64,000 nt of DNA from positions 3,286,001 to 3,350,000 of the forward strand of contig OZ252236.1 of NCBI GenBank assembly GCA_965249455.1, in the 5' to 3' direction. The translations under genes and the position numbers were made by a program. Numbering within the stretch: the stretch's first letter is position 1; each line of letters opens with the position of its first letter. The DNA comes from Jiulongibacter sp024742395. GTDB lineage: Bacteria > Bacteroidota > Bacteroidia > Cytophagales > Spirosomataceae. The notes below the pieces were generated by a model. It saw nothing but the letters and a program-made list of their open reading frames with translations. It did no database searches and was not told the DNA's origin. Shown piece by piece: positions 51,727-60,244 of the stretch.

Positions 51727-53154
51727 ATGAGATTCTGCTTCTCGTTGCTCTATATTTTTTTCGGTTTTTCGGCTTTTTCACAACAAACTCTTTCTGCCGA
51801 GCAGGCAAAAGAAGATGTTGTGTTTTTGTATGACAACATGGTAAAAGTTCATCCCGGGCTATACAGATACCAGGACAGCACGGAGTATGCTGAAATGTTT
51901 CATGCCATTCGAAACTCTTTTGTAGGCCATGTAGACTACTTGAGCTTTTTCAATAGAATTTCTCCATTAATAACTTCTGTCAAAGATCTTCATACCGGAT
52001 ATGGCCACAATAAAAAATGGGCAAAAGAACATAAAAAAGTTTTGCCTTTTGTCTTGAAAGAAATTGATGATGAATACCATCTCCAATATAATGCTTCTTC
52101 TGACACCACTTTCAGCCGAGGTCTGATAATAAAAGAAATTGAAGGTCAAAGTATAGAGGAAGTAACACGAATAATCAGAGACAACATTGGGACCGATAGA
52201 AACAATGAGCCTGCTAAAAGACTTTATGCCAGTAAAAGTATCGGGGCTTATTATCCGAGATTTTTTGAATTGGCCGATTCGGTAACGGTCACTGCTACTT
52301 TACCTTATACTGATAGTGTACTCACCTTTGAACTGGCTACCATAGAAAGAAAAGCTCTGATTTCATCGATAATAAAAAGATATCCGGATAAAGCACGAAA
52401 GAATCTTGATTATGAAATTCTTGATAGTACAAAATCGGTTGGCAAATTAGACATAACTTCATTTGTGTATAAAGGGTCACCCCTTGATATCTTTCAAAGG
52501 AAATTTGGAAGAACCTTAAAAAAGCGATTTAAAGAAATAAAGAGAGATTCTATTGAACATCTGGTGTTGGATTTAAGAAGTAACGGAGGAGGGTACATTC
52601 CAAATGTGGGAAAGGTAATGAAATACCTAAGTCAAGAACCCTTTAAGCTAATTGACACCATGGCTTTTAAACGCTCGGCATATTTCAAAATTTTTCCAGT
52701 TTACAGAATCATTCCTCCACTCATGGCTCCTTTCTATTTTAATAAGACAACAGAAGAATATAGATATCATGCCAATGGCAAATCACCTGGAAGAAAGCCA
52801 TCAAAAAAACACAATTACTCAGGAGATCTTTACGTGTTTATGGATGCAAATTCTTACTCTGCCACAGTATTTACCATTGCCCTGTTGAAAGACATGGAAA
52901 GAGCCACTTTCATAGGAACTATTCCTGGCGGAGCTACCTGGGGAAGTCATGCCGGGAGCTGGTATACACCAAAACTACCGAATAGCAAAATAAGGCTTCG
53001 AATCCCTCAATACCGAATTGTACATTCCAGATGGAAAAAAAGTCATGATGATTTCTTTGTACAACCCGATGTAGAAGTCATTAATACCGCAGAAGACTTT
53101 AAAAAAGACATTGATCCTTACGAAAAGGCACTTTTTGAACTTATCAAAGATTGA
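51727..53154 (+). CDS. Secreted S41-family peptidase, divergent
   Basis: From ATG 51727 the product is 475 residues with a signal peptide (MRFCFSLLYIFFGFSAFSQ); a TTG five codons earlier is less likely. It has the S41 tail-specific protease core: SVGKLDITSFV, LVLDLRSNGGGYIPNVGKV and NSYSATVFTIALL, where Ser378 aligns with the Ser nucleophile. The usual GKG with the catalytic Lys is replaced by GTIPGGATWGS, so it may be a non-canonical enzyme of the type common in Bacteroidota. No PDZ motif is obvious; the N-terminal part (about 20-220) is a helical domain. The 3' end overlaps nagA by 11 bp. Confidence 0.87.
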   Translation: MRFCFSLLYIFFGFSAFSQQTLSAEQAKEDVVFLYDNMVKVHPGLYRYQDSTEYAEMFHAIRNSFVGHVDYLSFFNRISPLITSVKDLHTGYGHNKKWAKEHKKVLPFVLKEIDDEYHLQYNASSDTTFSRGLIIKEIEGQSIEEVTRIIRDNIGTDRNNEPAKRLYASKSIGAYYPRFFELADSVTVTATLPYTDSVLTFELATIERKALISSIIKRYPDKARKNLDYEILDSTKSVGKLDITSFVYKGSPLDIFQRKFGRTLKKRFKEIKRDSIEHLVLDLRSNGGGYIPNVGKVMKYLSQEPFKLIDTMAFKRSAYFKIFPVYRIIPPLMAPFYFNKTTEEYRYHANGKSPGRKPSKKHNYSGDLYVFMDANSYSATVFTIALLKDMERATFIGTIPGGATWGSHAGSWYTPKLPNSKIRLRIPQYRIVHSRWKKSHDDFFVQPDVEVINTAEDFKKDIDPYEKALFELIKD

Positions 53155-54250
53155 GAAAGTTCTTTACTTCAAATTTTTCCAGTGATTGATCAAAAGCCGT
53201 AAAAACTGCCGGGTAACCAACTTTTATTTCACCAATTGATTCATACATACCCAATGCTTTAGCCGGCCTAGCTGTACACATCTCAATTACCTCTGGCAGC
53301 GTAATGCCCACCTTTGTCACCATATTTTTTACTGCCTCTCCCATGGAGATAGCGGAGCCAGCCAGATTACCATCTGAATTAACATATTCTCCATTGATCA
53401 GTTGGGCGTCAAATTCTTCCCACCGGAAATCCATCTTCTTTTTTCCCAGAAATAAAGCATCTGAAATGATGAAGAGTTTCTTTGGTTTGGCCAGGTAGGC
53501 TGTTTTTATTGCTCCATAATGGCAATGGATACCATCGGGTATAATGGGAGCCCAAACTTCGGGTTGGCTTAAGGATGCTCCCACCAATCCCGGTTTTCTA
53601 TGATGGAGACCACTCATTGCATTGTATAAATGTGTAACCAAAGAAATCCCTTTTGAAAATGCGTTATCAGCTTCCTCATAGGTAGCATTAGAATGTCCTG
53701 CAGAAATTGTAATGCCTGCCTCCTGAATCATCTTAATCTGTTTTTCTTCAAACTGTTCGGGAGCTATGGTCCAGATTTTGATTATTTCTTTTCCTGCGGC
53801 TATGATGGTTTGTAGTTCTTCATTGGTAGGTTTTCTGACATATTTGGCCAAATGAGCACCTCTTTTTTCAGGATTTAAAAAGGGACCTTCCAGGTGGAGA
53901 CCCAGTACGCCTGAATCAGGATTTGAAAGCCTGTATGTCCTAATATTCTCAATACCTTTTAAAATATTTTCTAAAGAAGAGGTTATGACGGTTGGTAAAA
54001 CATAATATGTACCGGTTTTTACCGAAGCCACAAAAATATCTTCCACTGCGGCCCAATTATTACTTTGAGTTAAATAATACTCTTCTCCCCCATTTATATG
54101 CGTATCAAAAAAGGCGGGAGATAGACACTCTACATCGTGTTTGCCCTTGAAATCTTCAATAGAATCAATTCTGCCCTTGTTAATTCGAATAAGTTTATCT
54201 TCGTAAACCTGACCTTCAGTGTATAAATATTGAGTAGAAATCTGCTGCAT
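53144..54250 (-). CDS. nagA: N-acetylglucosamine-6-phosphate deacetylase
   Basis: The 368-residue amidohydrolase has FFDTHINGGEEYYL (metal His51), GLHLEGPFLNPEKRGAH with the metal Glu, AGHSNATYEEA, THLYNAMSGLHHRKPGLVGAS, PDGIHCHYGAIK and the catalytic Asp in ISDALF. It turns N-acetylglucosamine 6-phosphate into glucosamine 6-phosphate and acetate in amino-sugar catabolism and murein recycling. Length is normal. No nagB or nagE is next to it. Confidence 0.94.
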   Translation of the reverse strand: MQQISTQYLYTEGQVYEDKLIRINKGRIDSIEDFKGKHDVECLSPAFFDTHINGGEEYYLTQSNNWAAVEDIFVASVKTGTYYVLPTVITSSLENILKGIENIRTYRLSNPDSGVLGLHLEGPFLNPEKRGAHLAKYVRKPTNEELQTIIAAGKEIIKIWTIAPEQFEEKQIKMIQEAGITISAGHSNATYEEADNAFSKGISLVTHLYNAMSGLHHRKPGLVGASLSQPEVWAPIIPDGIHCHYGAIKTAYLAKPKKLFIISDALFLGKKKMDFRWEEFDAQLINGEYVNSDGNLAGSAISMGEAVKNMVTKVGITLPEVIEMCTARPAKALGMYESIGEIKVGYPAVFTAFDQSLEKFEVKNFLNL

Positions 54251-54348
54251 TGGCTCCTATTTTAGCCGAAGTTAAACTTATCAAAATAAAATTTACGACA
54301 CTTTGTGATTTTTAAGAACATGTAGCGACTAACTAAATAAAAAAGCGT

Positions 54349-54840
54349 TTGAACTCTGAAGAAACATTTGTGAAACTGATAAAAGAAAATGAATTAATCA
54401 TTTTCAAAATATCCAGTATTTACACCAATGATACCGAGGAAAAAAGAGACTTATACCAGGAAATCATCTTTCAGCTTTGGCGAGGATTTCAAAAATTCAG
54501 AGCAGAGGCCAAGCCCTCTACATGGATTTATAGAGTTGCCTTGAATACAGCCATCAGTCGAATAAGACAGGAGAAGAAAAAGTTGGAATCCGTTCCGTTA
54601 GATAAGCAAAACCTGCTTCTCCCGGATGATTTTGATGACCCACTGAAAGAACGAGTAAATCAGCTATATCAACAAATAGCCAAATTAAACGACCTGGAGA
54701 AAGCTATTATCCTATTGTATTTAGAGGATAAGCCTCACAGTGAAATAGCTGAAATCACAGGATTAAGCGTGAGCAATGTAGGAACCCGTTTTTCCAGAAT
54801 TAAGGAAAAACTAAGAAAAGAGATGACAAAAATAGACTAA
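54349..54840 (+). CDS. ECF-type RNA polymerase sigma factor
   Basis: The 163-residue protein has region 2 (YTNDTEEKRDLYQEIIFQLWRGFQKFRAEAKPSTWIYRVALNTAISRIRQEKKK) and region 4 (LYQQIAKLNDLEKAIILLYLEDKPHSEIAEITGLSVSNVGTRFSRIKEKLRKEM). The start is TTG at 54349. It is followed 4 bp later by a membrane protein gene, the usual anti-sigma position, so it is probably controlled by membrane-bound inhibition. Promoter targets are unknown. Confidence 0.95.
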   Translation: MNSEETFVKLIKENELIIFKISSIYTNDTEEKRDLYQEIIFQLWRGFQKFRAEAKPSTWIYRVALNTAISRIRQEKKKLESVPLDKQNLLLPDDFDDPLKERVNQLYQQIAKLNDLEKAIILLYLEDKPHSEIAEITGLSVSNVGTRFSRIKEKLRKEMTKID

Positions 54841-54844
54841 GGTT

Positions 54845-55477
54845 ATGGAATTAGAAGATATTAAAAAATCCTGGGCTCAGATGAGCCAGGATCTTGAAAA
54901 GCAAAAAATATTAACGAATGAGCTCATTTTAAAAATGGCACATCAAAAGAGTAGCAAAAGCCTTGGAAAGTTGATTGGTTTTGAGACTGTTGGTGGCTTT
55001 CTAATGAGTATTGCTCTAAGTATTATGGTAATACTAAACTTTTATATAGGAAACCTCACCGGCACAGGACTTACAATTTGTGGAATAGGAAGCCTGATAA
55101 TTTTTGCGGCCTCAGGTTTAACATCTTTAAACTTCATACTAAAAATGAAGAGAATCAATCTTTTGGAGAACACAATTGAGGTCAATTTAAATTTTTTAAA
55201 CGACTTTAAAAGGACCCTGAAACAATACAAAAAATTAAATATGATTACCGCTATTCCTACAATGGTCTTCTTTATACCTGTGGTAGTTAAAATATTTAAT
55301 GACAAAAATGTTTTTGAAAACTTCGAAGATGCTCGATACGAGTTTTACGCCACAATTATCCTATCGGTAATGCTGAGTCTTCCTGTGTTGTTTTATGTAA
55401 TTAAGTTCTATTCTAAAAATATTAAGAAAACAGAGGAAGCTGTGAAAGAAGCCCGTGAAAACGCGAATAACTATTAA
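54845..55477 (+). CDS. Membrane protein in anti-sigma position
   Basis: The 210-residue protein begins MELEDIKKSWAQMSQDLEKQ with a helical cytoplasmic part and has about four membrane helices in two pairs (about 43-95 and 135-195). The start MELED.K..W..M...L and the gene order after an ECF sigma factor are typical of a Bacteroidota family thought to be anti-sigma factors, but no zinc-binding ASD motif is visible. Confidence that it regulates the sigma factor is moderate, from context. Confidence 0.75.
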   Translation: MELEDIKKSWAQMSQDLEKQKILTNELILKMAHQKSSKSLGKLIGFETVGGFLMSIALSIMVILNFYIGNLTGTGLTICGIGSLIIFAASGLTSLNFILKMKRINLLENTIEVNLNFLNDFKRTLKQYKKLNMITAIPTMVFFIPVVVKIFNDKNVFENFEDARYEFYATIILSVMLSLPVLFYVIKFYSKNIKKTEEAVKEARENANNY

Positions 55478-55490
55478 TAAATCTAAACCT

Positions 55491-55679
55491 ATGAAAAAGA
55501 AAGAAACCATCCAGATTCTTGTAAGTGCTGTAATTTGGGCAGCCGTAATAATTAGTTGCGGTCGTATCCTAAGCAGTACGGAGTTTAACGATTCAGTAAG
55601 AAATGTATTGATAACCGGAGCTATGGCACACCTTTTCTTACTATCTACACCTATGGTAGTTAATAAAAAGAAATCCTAG
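55491..55679 (+). CDS. Small two-helix membrane protein
   Basis: From ATG 55491 the 62-residue product has two hydrophobic helices (about 6-24 and 36-54) and basic ends (MKKKETI, VNKKKS). An earlier GTG at 55455 would overlap the previous gene. It completes a three-gene unit with the sigma factor; function unknown. Confidence 0.7.
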   Translation: MKKKETIQILVSAVIWAAVIISCGRILSSTEFNDSVRNVLITGAMAHLFLLSTPMVVNKKKS

Positions 55680-55698
55680 CTAAGTCAATCTCTACCGA

Positions 55699-56814
55699 TT
55701 ATAATTTCAAAATAGCTGAATAGGCTTTTTTGGGGTTTAATTCACGGTCAAAAAGTAGCGGGTAGTTTGTTCTGCCCCTTACAGGGAAGTTATTTAACCA
55801 GGTATCCTTGTCTGAAATTCCCCAAAAAGTTACGCGACTGACAATGTCATCGTGTTTAAGAAATAGAGCAAAAATATCTGCATATCTCTTAGCTAATGCC
55901 TCCTGAACTTCTTCAGGTAGTCCCTCTGTATAAGGATCTAGTTCCTCTTTGGCCTCAAAATTTTGGTTGATATCTGCACCATTCTGATTTTTGGGATTAG
56001 GTAATACCGATATGTCCAATTCAGTTATGGCCACTTTGAGACCCAATTCGCCGTAAGAAACTATACTTTTTTCAATCTCTTCTAATGAAGGGCTGTTTAA
56101 ATGCCAGTGCCCCTGCATACCTATTCCGTCAATCTTTGCCCCACCATCCTGTAGCATTTTTATCAATTTAATTGCTCCTTCTCTTTTGGCAGGAACGCAC
56201 ATGTTATAATCATTGTAAAAAAGCTCCGCTTCGGGATCAGCCTTTTCAGCAATTTTGAATGCTTGAACTAAATATTCAGGGCCTACAGTTTGAAGAAAAA
56301 CTGACTCCCTCAAAGTACCGTCTTCATTTAAGGCCTCATTCACAACATCCCAACCATCTATGTGGCCCTTATATCTTTCTACAATGGTGCTAATGTGTTC
56401 TCGCATGGCCGCCTGCATTTCTTCCTTTTCATTTATTGCTTTGAAAAAAGAGGATAGCTGGCTATGCCATATTAAGGTATGCCCCTGAATGTACATTCCA
56501 TTTTTCTGACCCAATGCAACGTAGGCATCCGGTAAATCGAAATTATATCTTCCAATTTCCGGGTGTATATTTTGAGACTTCATAACATTCTCTGGAGTGA
56601 TGCTATTGAATTCTTTCACTAGCAAAGCATTGACAGATTCATCATTCTCGAGAATTTGATTTCTATTTATGGCCGTGCCTATATAGAAATGATCTTCAAA
56701 ACGATCTTTCAAACTATTTTGGCTGAAAGCTAGCTGGACTTGAGAGACAAAGAGGCCGATTAAGATAAAACGAAAGGAATGGATCAATGGAATAAAAGGT
56801 TGGTTTAAGCACAA
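55699..56814 (-). CDS. Secreted endo-1,4-beta-xylanase, glycoside hydrolase family 10
   Basis: The 371-residue enzyme has the GH10 motifs: FNSITPENVMKSQNIHPE, GHTLIWHSQL, WDVVNEALNEDG with the acid/base Glu160 and AITELDISVL with the nucleophile Glu265, plus YNDYN and GIGMQGHWH. An N-terminal hydrophobic stretch (about residues 14-30, ending LAFSQ) is a signal peptide. No ATG is available near the start: TTG at 56814 or, giving a cleaner signal, TTG at 56787. It hydrolyses xylan backbone. No other xylan-degrading gene or SusCD pair is adjacent. Confidence 0.95.
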   Translation of the reverse strand: MCLNQPFIPLIHSFRFILIGLFVSQVQLAFSQNSLKDRFEDHFYIGTAINRNQILENDESVNALLVKEFNSITPENVMKSQNIHPEIGRYNFDLPDAYVALGQKNGMYIQGHTLIWHSQLSSFFKAINEKEEMQAAMREHISTIVERYKGHIDGWDVVNEALNEDGTLRESVFLQTVGPEYLVQAFKIAEKADPEAELFYNDYNMCVPAKREGAIKLIKMLQDGGAKIDGIGMQGHWHLNSPSLEEIEKSIVSYGELGLKVAITELDISVLPNPKNQNGADINQNFEAKEELDPYTEGLPEEVQEALAKRYADIFALFLKHDDIVSRVTFWGISDKDTWLNNFPVRGRTNYPLLFDRELNPKKAYSAILKL

Positions 56815-57227
56815 AAATAACAGAAATGCATCCAGTAATAGAAAAAAATAAATTCAGTAGATTATGCTACCTACTGGTGGCATGAACCCTCTTTCACTGA
56901 CGATCAAATTCACTTCTTTACTGCCAGTAAGGACAAAGAAAAAGCCTCCGAAACCGGAGGCTTTTATCTAACCCCTAAAATAAACCACTATTTTAAGATT
57001 ATATTATTGCGGCACGTAGGCCGAAACCTTTTTTTATTCTATTCTAATAACGTCAATTGCGTCCTCAAAAATTGTGTAGCAGCCTTTAATTTATTTAACG
57101 GCGAAGCATTAACAGTCATTAACAAATCCATAATTAAACCTAGGAGCTCAAAGCTTCATCTAATTGTCAAATAATCGCTTAGAAAGTTTAAGTGACATTT
57201 TTTAACACTATCTAAAAATTTACAATT
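56815..57227. other. 413-bp intergenic space with an orphan terminator and micro-frames
   Basis: This space contains a hairpin terminator at 56940-56965 but no obvious gene that would use it. A minus-strand frame of 30 codons (57131-57039, MDLLMTVNASPLNKLKAATQ) lies upstream of that terminator in the same direction. A plus-strand 35-codon frame at 56863-56970 runs through the hairpin and looks like chance. A small RNA or micropeptide gene is possible; I see no tRNA or known RNA fold. Confidence 0.4.
56936..56965 (-). terminator. GC-rich hairpin terminator
   Basis: Arms AAAAGCCTCCG (56940-56950) and CGGAGGCTTTT (56955-56965) are perfect complements around a 4-base AAAC loop. The better T run (TTTTTCTTTG) follows on the minus strand, so it most likely ends a minus-strand transcript that starts between here and 57227. 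It lies upstream of the xylanase gene and would shield that gene from read-through. Confidence 0.8.
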
Positions 57228-57650
57228 ATGAAAAAGTTATCAGCAATCATCGTTTTAGCTCTATTTAGCGTAGGTACAGTATCCGCCCAATATTATGGAA
57301 GTGTAGATTACAGAAAAGATAAAGTGTATAACAGTAAGGCTTACGCTTCGGGAGGAGAAAGAGGGGCAATCTCTAAGATTAATGTGCTTCAAAAAGAAGC
57401 AAGAGAAAGAATAGCCAGTGGAATTGTAAACGGTTCACTCACTGCTAACGAAGCCAGCAGACTTCTGGAAATGGCAGAACGAATAGAATTAAAAGAGAAT
57501 AGATTCATGCGTAATGGCAGATTAACAAGGAACGAAGTAAATGAAATAGAATCTGACCTATATAAACTGAATAAAATGATTGTTCGTAACAAAAAGGATA
57601 ATGAATTCGCTCCGATTGATACGAGAGGACAGAGAAATAGAAGATATTAA
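57228..57650 (+). CDS. Small exported helical protein of unknown function
   Basis: The 140-residue protein has a signal peptide (MKKLSAIIVLALFSVGTVSAQ). The mature part is charged and helical: ISKINVLQKEARERIASGIVNGSLTANEASRLLEMAERIELKENRFMRNGRLTRNEVNEIESDLYKL contains two similar halves of the form (G)..LT.(N)E...(L)...., perhaps a pair of EF-hand-like or helical-hairpin repeats. I recognise no named family. It is monocistronic with a strong terminator after it. Confidence 0.7.
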   Translation: MKKLSAIIVLALFSVGTVSAQYYGSVDYRKDKVYNSKAYASGGERGAISKINVLQKEARERIASGIVNGSLTANEASRLLEMAERIELKENRFMRNGRLTRNEVNEIESDLYKLNKMIVRNKKDNEFAPIDTRGQRNRRY

Positions 57651-57720
57651 TTCCTTGCTTATCAACAACCTGATAAGAAGGTAATAAAGGTTAATGAGTA
57701 ATAGTTTTGAGTATAATCGG

Positions 57721-57754
57721 AAACGGGCGGCCTTTTGGGCCGCCTGTTTTTATT
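57721..57754. terminator. GC-rich bidirectional terminator
   Basis: GGCGGCC (57726-57732) pairs with GGCCGCC (57738-57744), the stem extended by outer A/T pairs, with a 5-base loop and a following TTTTTATTTT. It closes the exported-protein gene and overlaps the last codons of the convergent HAD phosphatase gene (stop at 57750). Confidence 0.88.
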
Positions 57755-58409
57755 TTATAGCTTCCTTTAAATTATTCAAAGAGCTAATTTTTGCAGAGGC
57801 TATATTGAATTTAGCCTCGTTAAATTCATGTGGAGACGGAACAGCTATCACTTGAGCACCTGAAGCCACGGCCCCTTTAACACCACCTCCAGAGTCTTCC
57901 AGAATTAAACACTGTTCTATTTTGACTTCCAATCTTTTAGCCACCGTGAGATAAACCGCGGGATCTGGTTTATTAAACTTCTCTAATTCTGCTGAATGAA
58001 AAGTATCAAAGTCTGTCAGAAGGTTAAATTTCTTTAAGACCATCTCAATCATATCCATTGGTGAGGCAGAGGCCAATCCTATCTTGTAATTATTATGTTT
58101 TGCCCATGAGACCGTTTCTAAAACTCCCGGCATTAAATCGGCATGCTCTTCAATAGCCTCTTTTGCTCCATTTAACAGATCCCTTTCTAAGGTTTCAAAA
58201 TCCGGATTCACCCATGGGTGTTTTTTATACCAATGCTGAATTACATCTTTGATCGGAACTCCGGTAGTTTCAAGGCAGTTTTCTGTGCTTAGTTCTACAC
58301 CCAGTTCTCCGAATATCTTCTTTTCTGCAATATGCCAGCAAGGCTCAGAGTTTACTAGTAGGCCATCCATATCAAATATGACCGCCTTAATCTTTGATTT
58401 ATCAATCAT
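57750..58409 (-). CDS. HAD-superfamily sugar phosphatase, HxpB-like
   Basis: The 219-residue protein has the HAD motifs: FDMDGLLVNSEP (Asp13, Asp15), GLASASP, and LEDSGGGVKGAVASGAQVIAVPSP. The pattern of E..TTGVPIKDVIQHWYKKHPW and SASPMDMIEMVLKKF follows E. coli hexitol phosphatase HxpB (YniC) closely. It probably dephosphorylates a sugar or sugar-alcohol phosphate. It starts 1 bp after the ABC exporter stop and is last of the four-gene minus-strand run from bshA. Confidence 0.9.
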   Translation of the reverse strand: MIDKSKIKAVIFDMDGLLVNSEPCWHIAEKKIFGELGVELSTENCLETTGVPIKDVIQHWYKKHPWVNPDFETLERDLLNGAKEAIEEHADLMPGVLETVSWAKHNNYKIGLASASPMDMIEMVLKKFNLLTDFDTFHSAELEKFNKPDPAVYLTVAKRLEVKIEQCLILEDSGGGVKGAVASGAQVIAVPSPHEFNEAKFNIASAKISSLNNLKEAIK

Positions 58410-58410
58410 A

Positions 58411-60192
58411 TTAGGCTTCTTCCATACTCATTTGCTTATCATACAGCTCTTTATAAACCCCATTAAGCTTTGTTAGGCTTTCATGGGTTCCTTCTTCCAC
58501 TATGGCTCCCTCATCCAGTACCACAATTTTGTCGGCCAACTTCACCGAACTCACCCTATGAGAAATAATAATTGACGTTCTGGAGTCCATGATACGTTCC
58601 AGGTTTTGTAAAATCTTATTTTCAGTATTGGTATCAACGGCCGAGAGGCAATCGTCCAGAATAAGTAACTGAGGCTCCCTCACAATAGCTCTGGCAAGCG
58701 AAAGACGCTGCTTTTGCCCCCCGGAAAGTGTTACGCCACGCTCACCAACCTCCGTATCAAATCCTTCTTTGAACCCAACAATGTTTTCATAAAGGTCGGC
58801 ATCTTTAGCTGCTTGAATAATAGCATCCTCCCCTATTTCAGGCATACCGAAACGAATATTATTTCGGATACTCTCAGAAAAAAGAAAGACATCCTGTGGC
58901 ACATACCCTACTTGCGAACGCAGATGTTGAATATTATAATCTTTTATATTTTCTCCATCCACCAGTATGTCACCCGAACTGGTATCGTACATCCTAAGCA
59001 GTAGATTGGCAATGGTGCTTTTACCGGACCCCGTAGTTCCCAAAATTGCCACCGTTTCCCCTTCTTTTATGGTCAATGAGAAATCCTTAATAGCGTGTAT
59101 ACCGGAGTCTGGATAAATAAAATCTACATGCCTGAATTCTATATCTCCATTGATCTTCTTCTTAAGATTTCTTTCTGAGACAATGTCATTCTCAATAGCC
59201 AAAAACTCATTGATACGTTCCTGAGAAGCTTCTGCTCTTTGAATTTGACTTGTGGTCCAGCCCAGAGCTGTCAAAGGCCAGGTAAGCATAAATACGTACA
59301 TGATAAATTCGGTAATATTCCCCGGCGTTAAAGATCCCGAAATAATTTCTTGTCCACCCACGTAAACACAAATAACTGTACTTAAACCAATTAAGAACAT
59401 TATTAATGGAAAGAATAGGGCATCTACACGTGTTAAATCAAGCTGTTTATCCCGATAAATATTGCTTTCTACTTCAAACCTCTCCAATGAACTTTTTTCT
59501 CTCGCAAATGCCTTTAGAATTCGGATACCACTGAACGCCTCCTGTACATAAGTAGATAATCTGGAAAGGCTTTTCTGAATCATGGCAGACCGCTTATTAA
59601 CGATGCTACTCACAAAAAATATGCTTAATGACAAAACAGGCATGGGTACCAGTACCCACCAGGTTAATCGGGCATTCACGGAGAACATGTACGATAGAAT
59701 AAGCACCACCAGGGTAATCATGTTCAATAAATACATGATAGATGGCCCTATATACATTCTAACTTTCCCTACATCTTCAGAAACCCTCGCCATTAAATCA
59801 CCTGTGGAGTTTTTTCTGTAAAAACTCAAAGGTAAGGTCTGATAATGTGCGAAAATCTCATTTTTGATATCATATTCAAAATGGCGGGACATCACGATGA
59901 TGGTTTGGCGAACAAGAAAAAGGAAAAAGCCTTTTAAAATAGCCATGATTAGTATTAAACCACCGTAAATGCTCAAGCTATTAGCAAAAACCCCGTACAT
60001 GCTATCTTGTATTTTGGCACCGTCATACAAGAAGTAGATATCGATATTCTCCTTAACCAAATCCAAAGCATGCCTAACTACCTGAGCAGGAATTACCCCA
60101 AAAAGGTTAGAAATAAGCGTAAAAAGAGCTCCCAGCACCAAATACCACTTATATTTCCAGAGATATTTATTTAAGTAGGCAAGGTTTTTCAT
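58411..60192 (-). CDS. ABC exporter, fused permease and ATPase (MsbA/multidrug type)
   Basis: The 593-residue half-transporter has six membrane helices (residues about 15-310) and a nucleotide-binding domain: Walker A LGTTGSGKST near 377, Q-loop GYVPQDVFLF, signature LSGGQKQRLSLARAI, Walker B LLILDDCLSAVD and the switch His in IIISHR. Homologues form homodimers and export lipids or drugs; the sequence (RKNSTGDLMARVSEDVGKVR) is closest in type to YheI/YknU-like exporters. Substrate unknown. Located 52 bp downstream of the NDH-2 gene. Confidence 0.94.
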   Translation of the reverse strand: MKNLAYLNKYLWKYKWYLVLGALFTLISNLFGVIPAQVVRHALDLVKENIDIYFLYDGAKIQDSMYGVFANSLSIYGGLILIMAILKGFFLFLVRQTIIVMSRHFEYDIKNEIFAHYQTLPLSFYRKNSTGDLMARVSEDVGKVRMYIGPSIMYLLNMITLVVLILSYMFSVNARLTWWVLVPMPVLSLSIFFVSSIVNKRSAMIQKSLSRLSTYVQEAFSGIRILKAFAREKSSLERFEVESNIYRDKQLDLTRVDALFFPLIMFLIGLSTVICVYVGGQEIISGSLTPGNITEFIMYVFMLTWPLTALGWTTSQIQRAEASQERINEFLAIENDIVSERNLKKKINGDIEFRHVDFIYPDSGIHAIKDFSLTIKEGETVAILGTTGSGKSTIANLLLRMYDTSSGDILVDGENIKDYNIQHLRSQVGYVPQDVFLFSESIRNNIRFGMPEIGEDAIIQAAKDADLYENIVGFKEGFDTEVGERGVTLSGGQKQRLSLARAIVREPQLLILDDCLSAVDTNTENKILQNLERIMDSRTSIIISHRVSSVKLADKIVVLDEGAIVEEGTHESLTKLNGVYKELYDKQMSMEEA

Positions 60193-60244
60193 TCAATAAA
60201 TTTAAGGACTAATTAAGTCTGATAAAACCAAAGCGATTTCGGCT

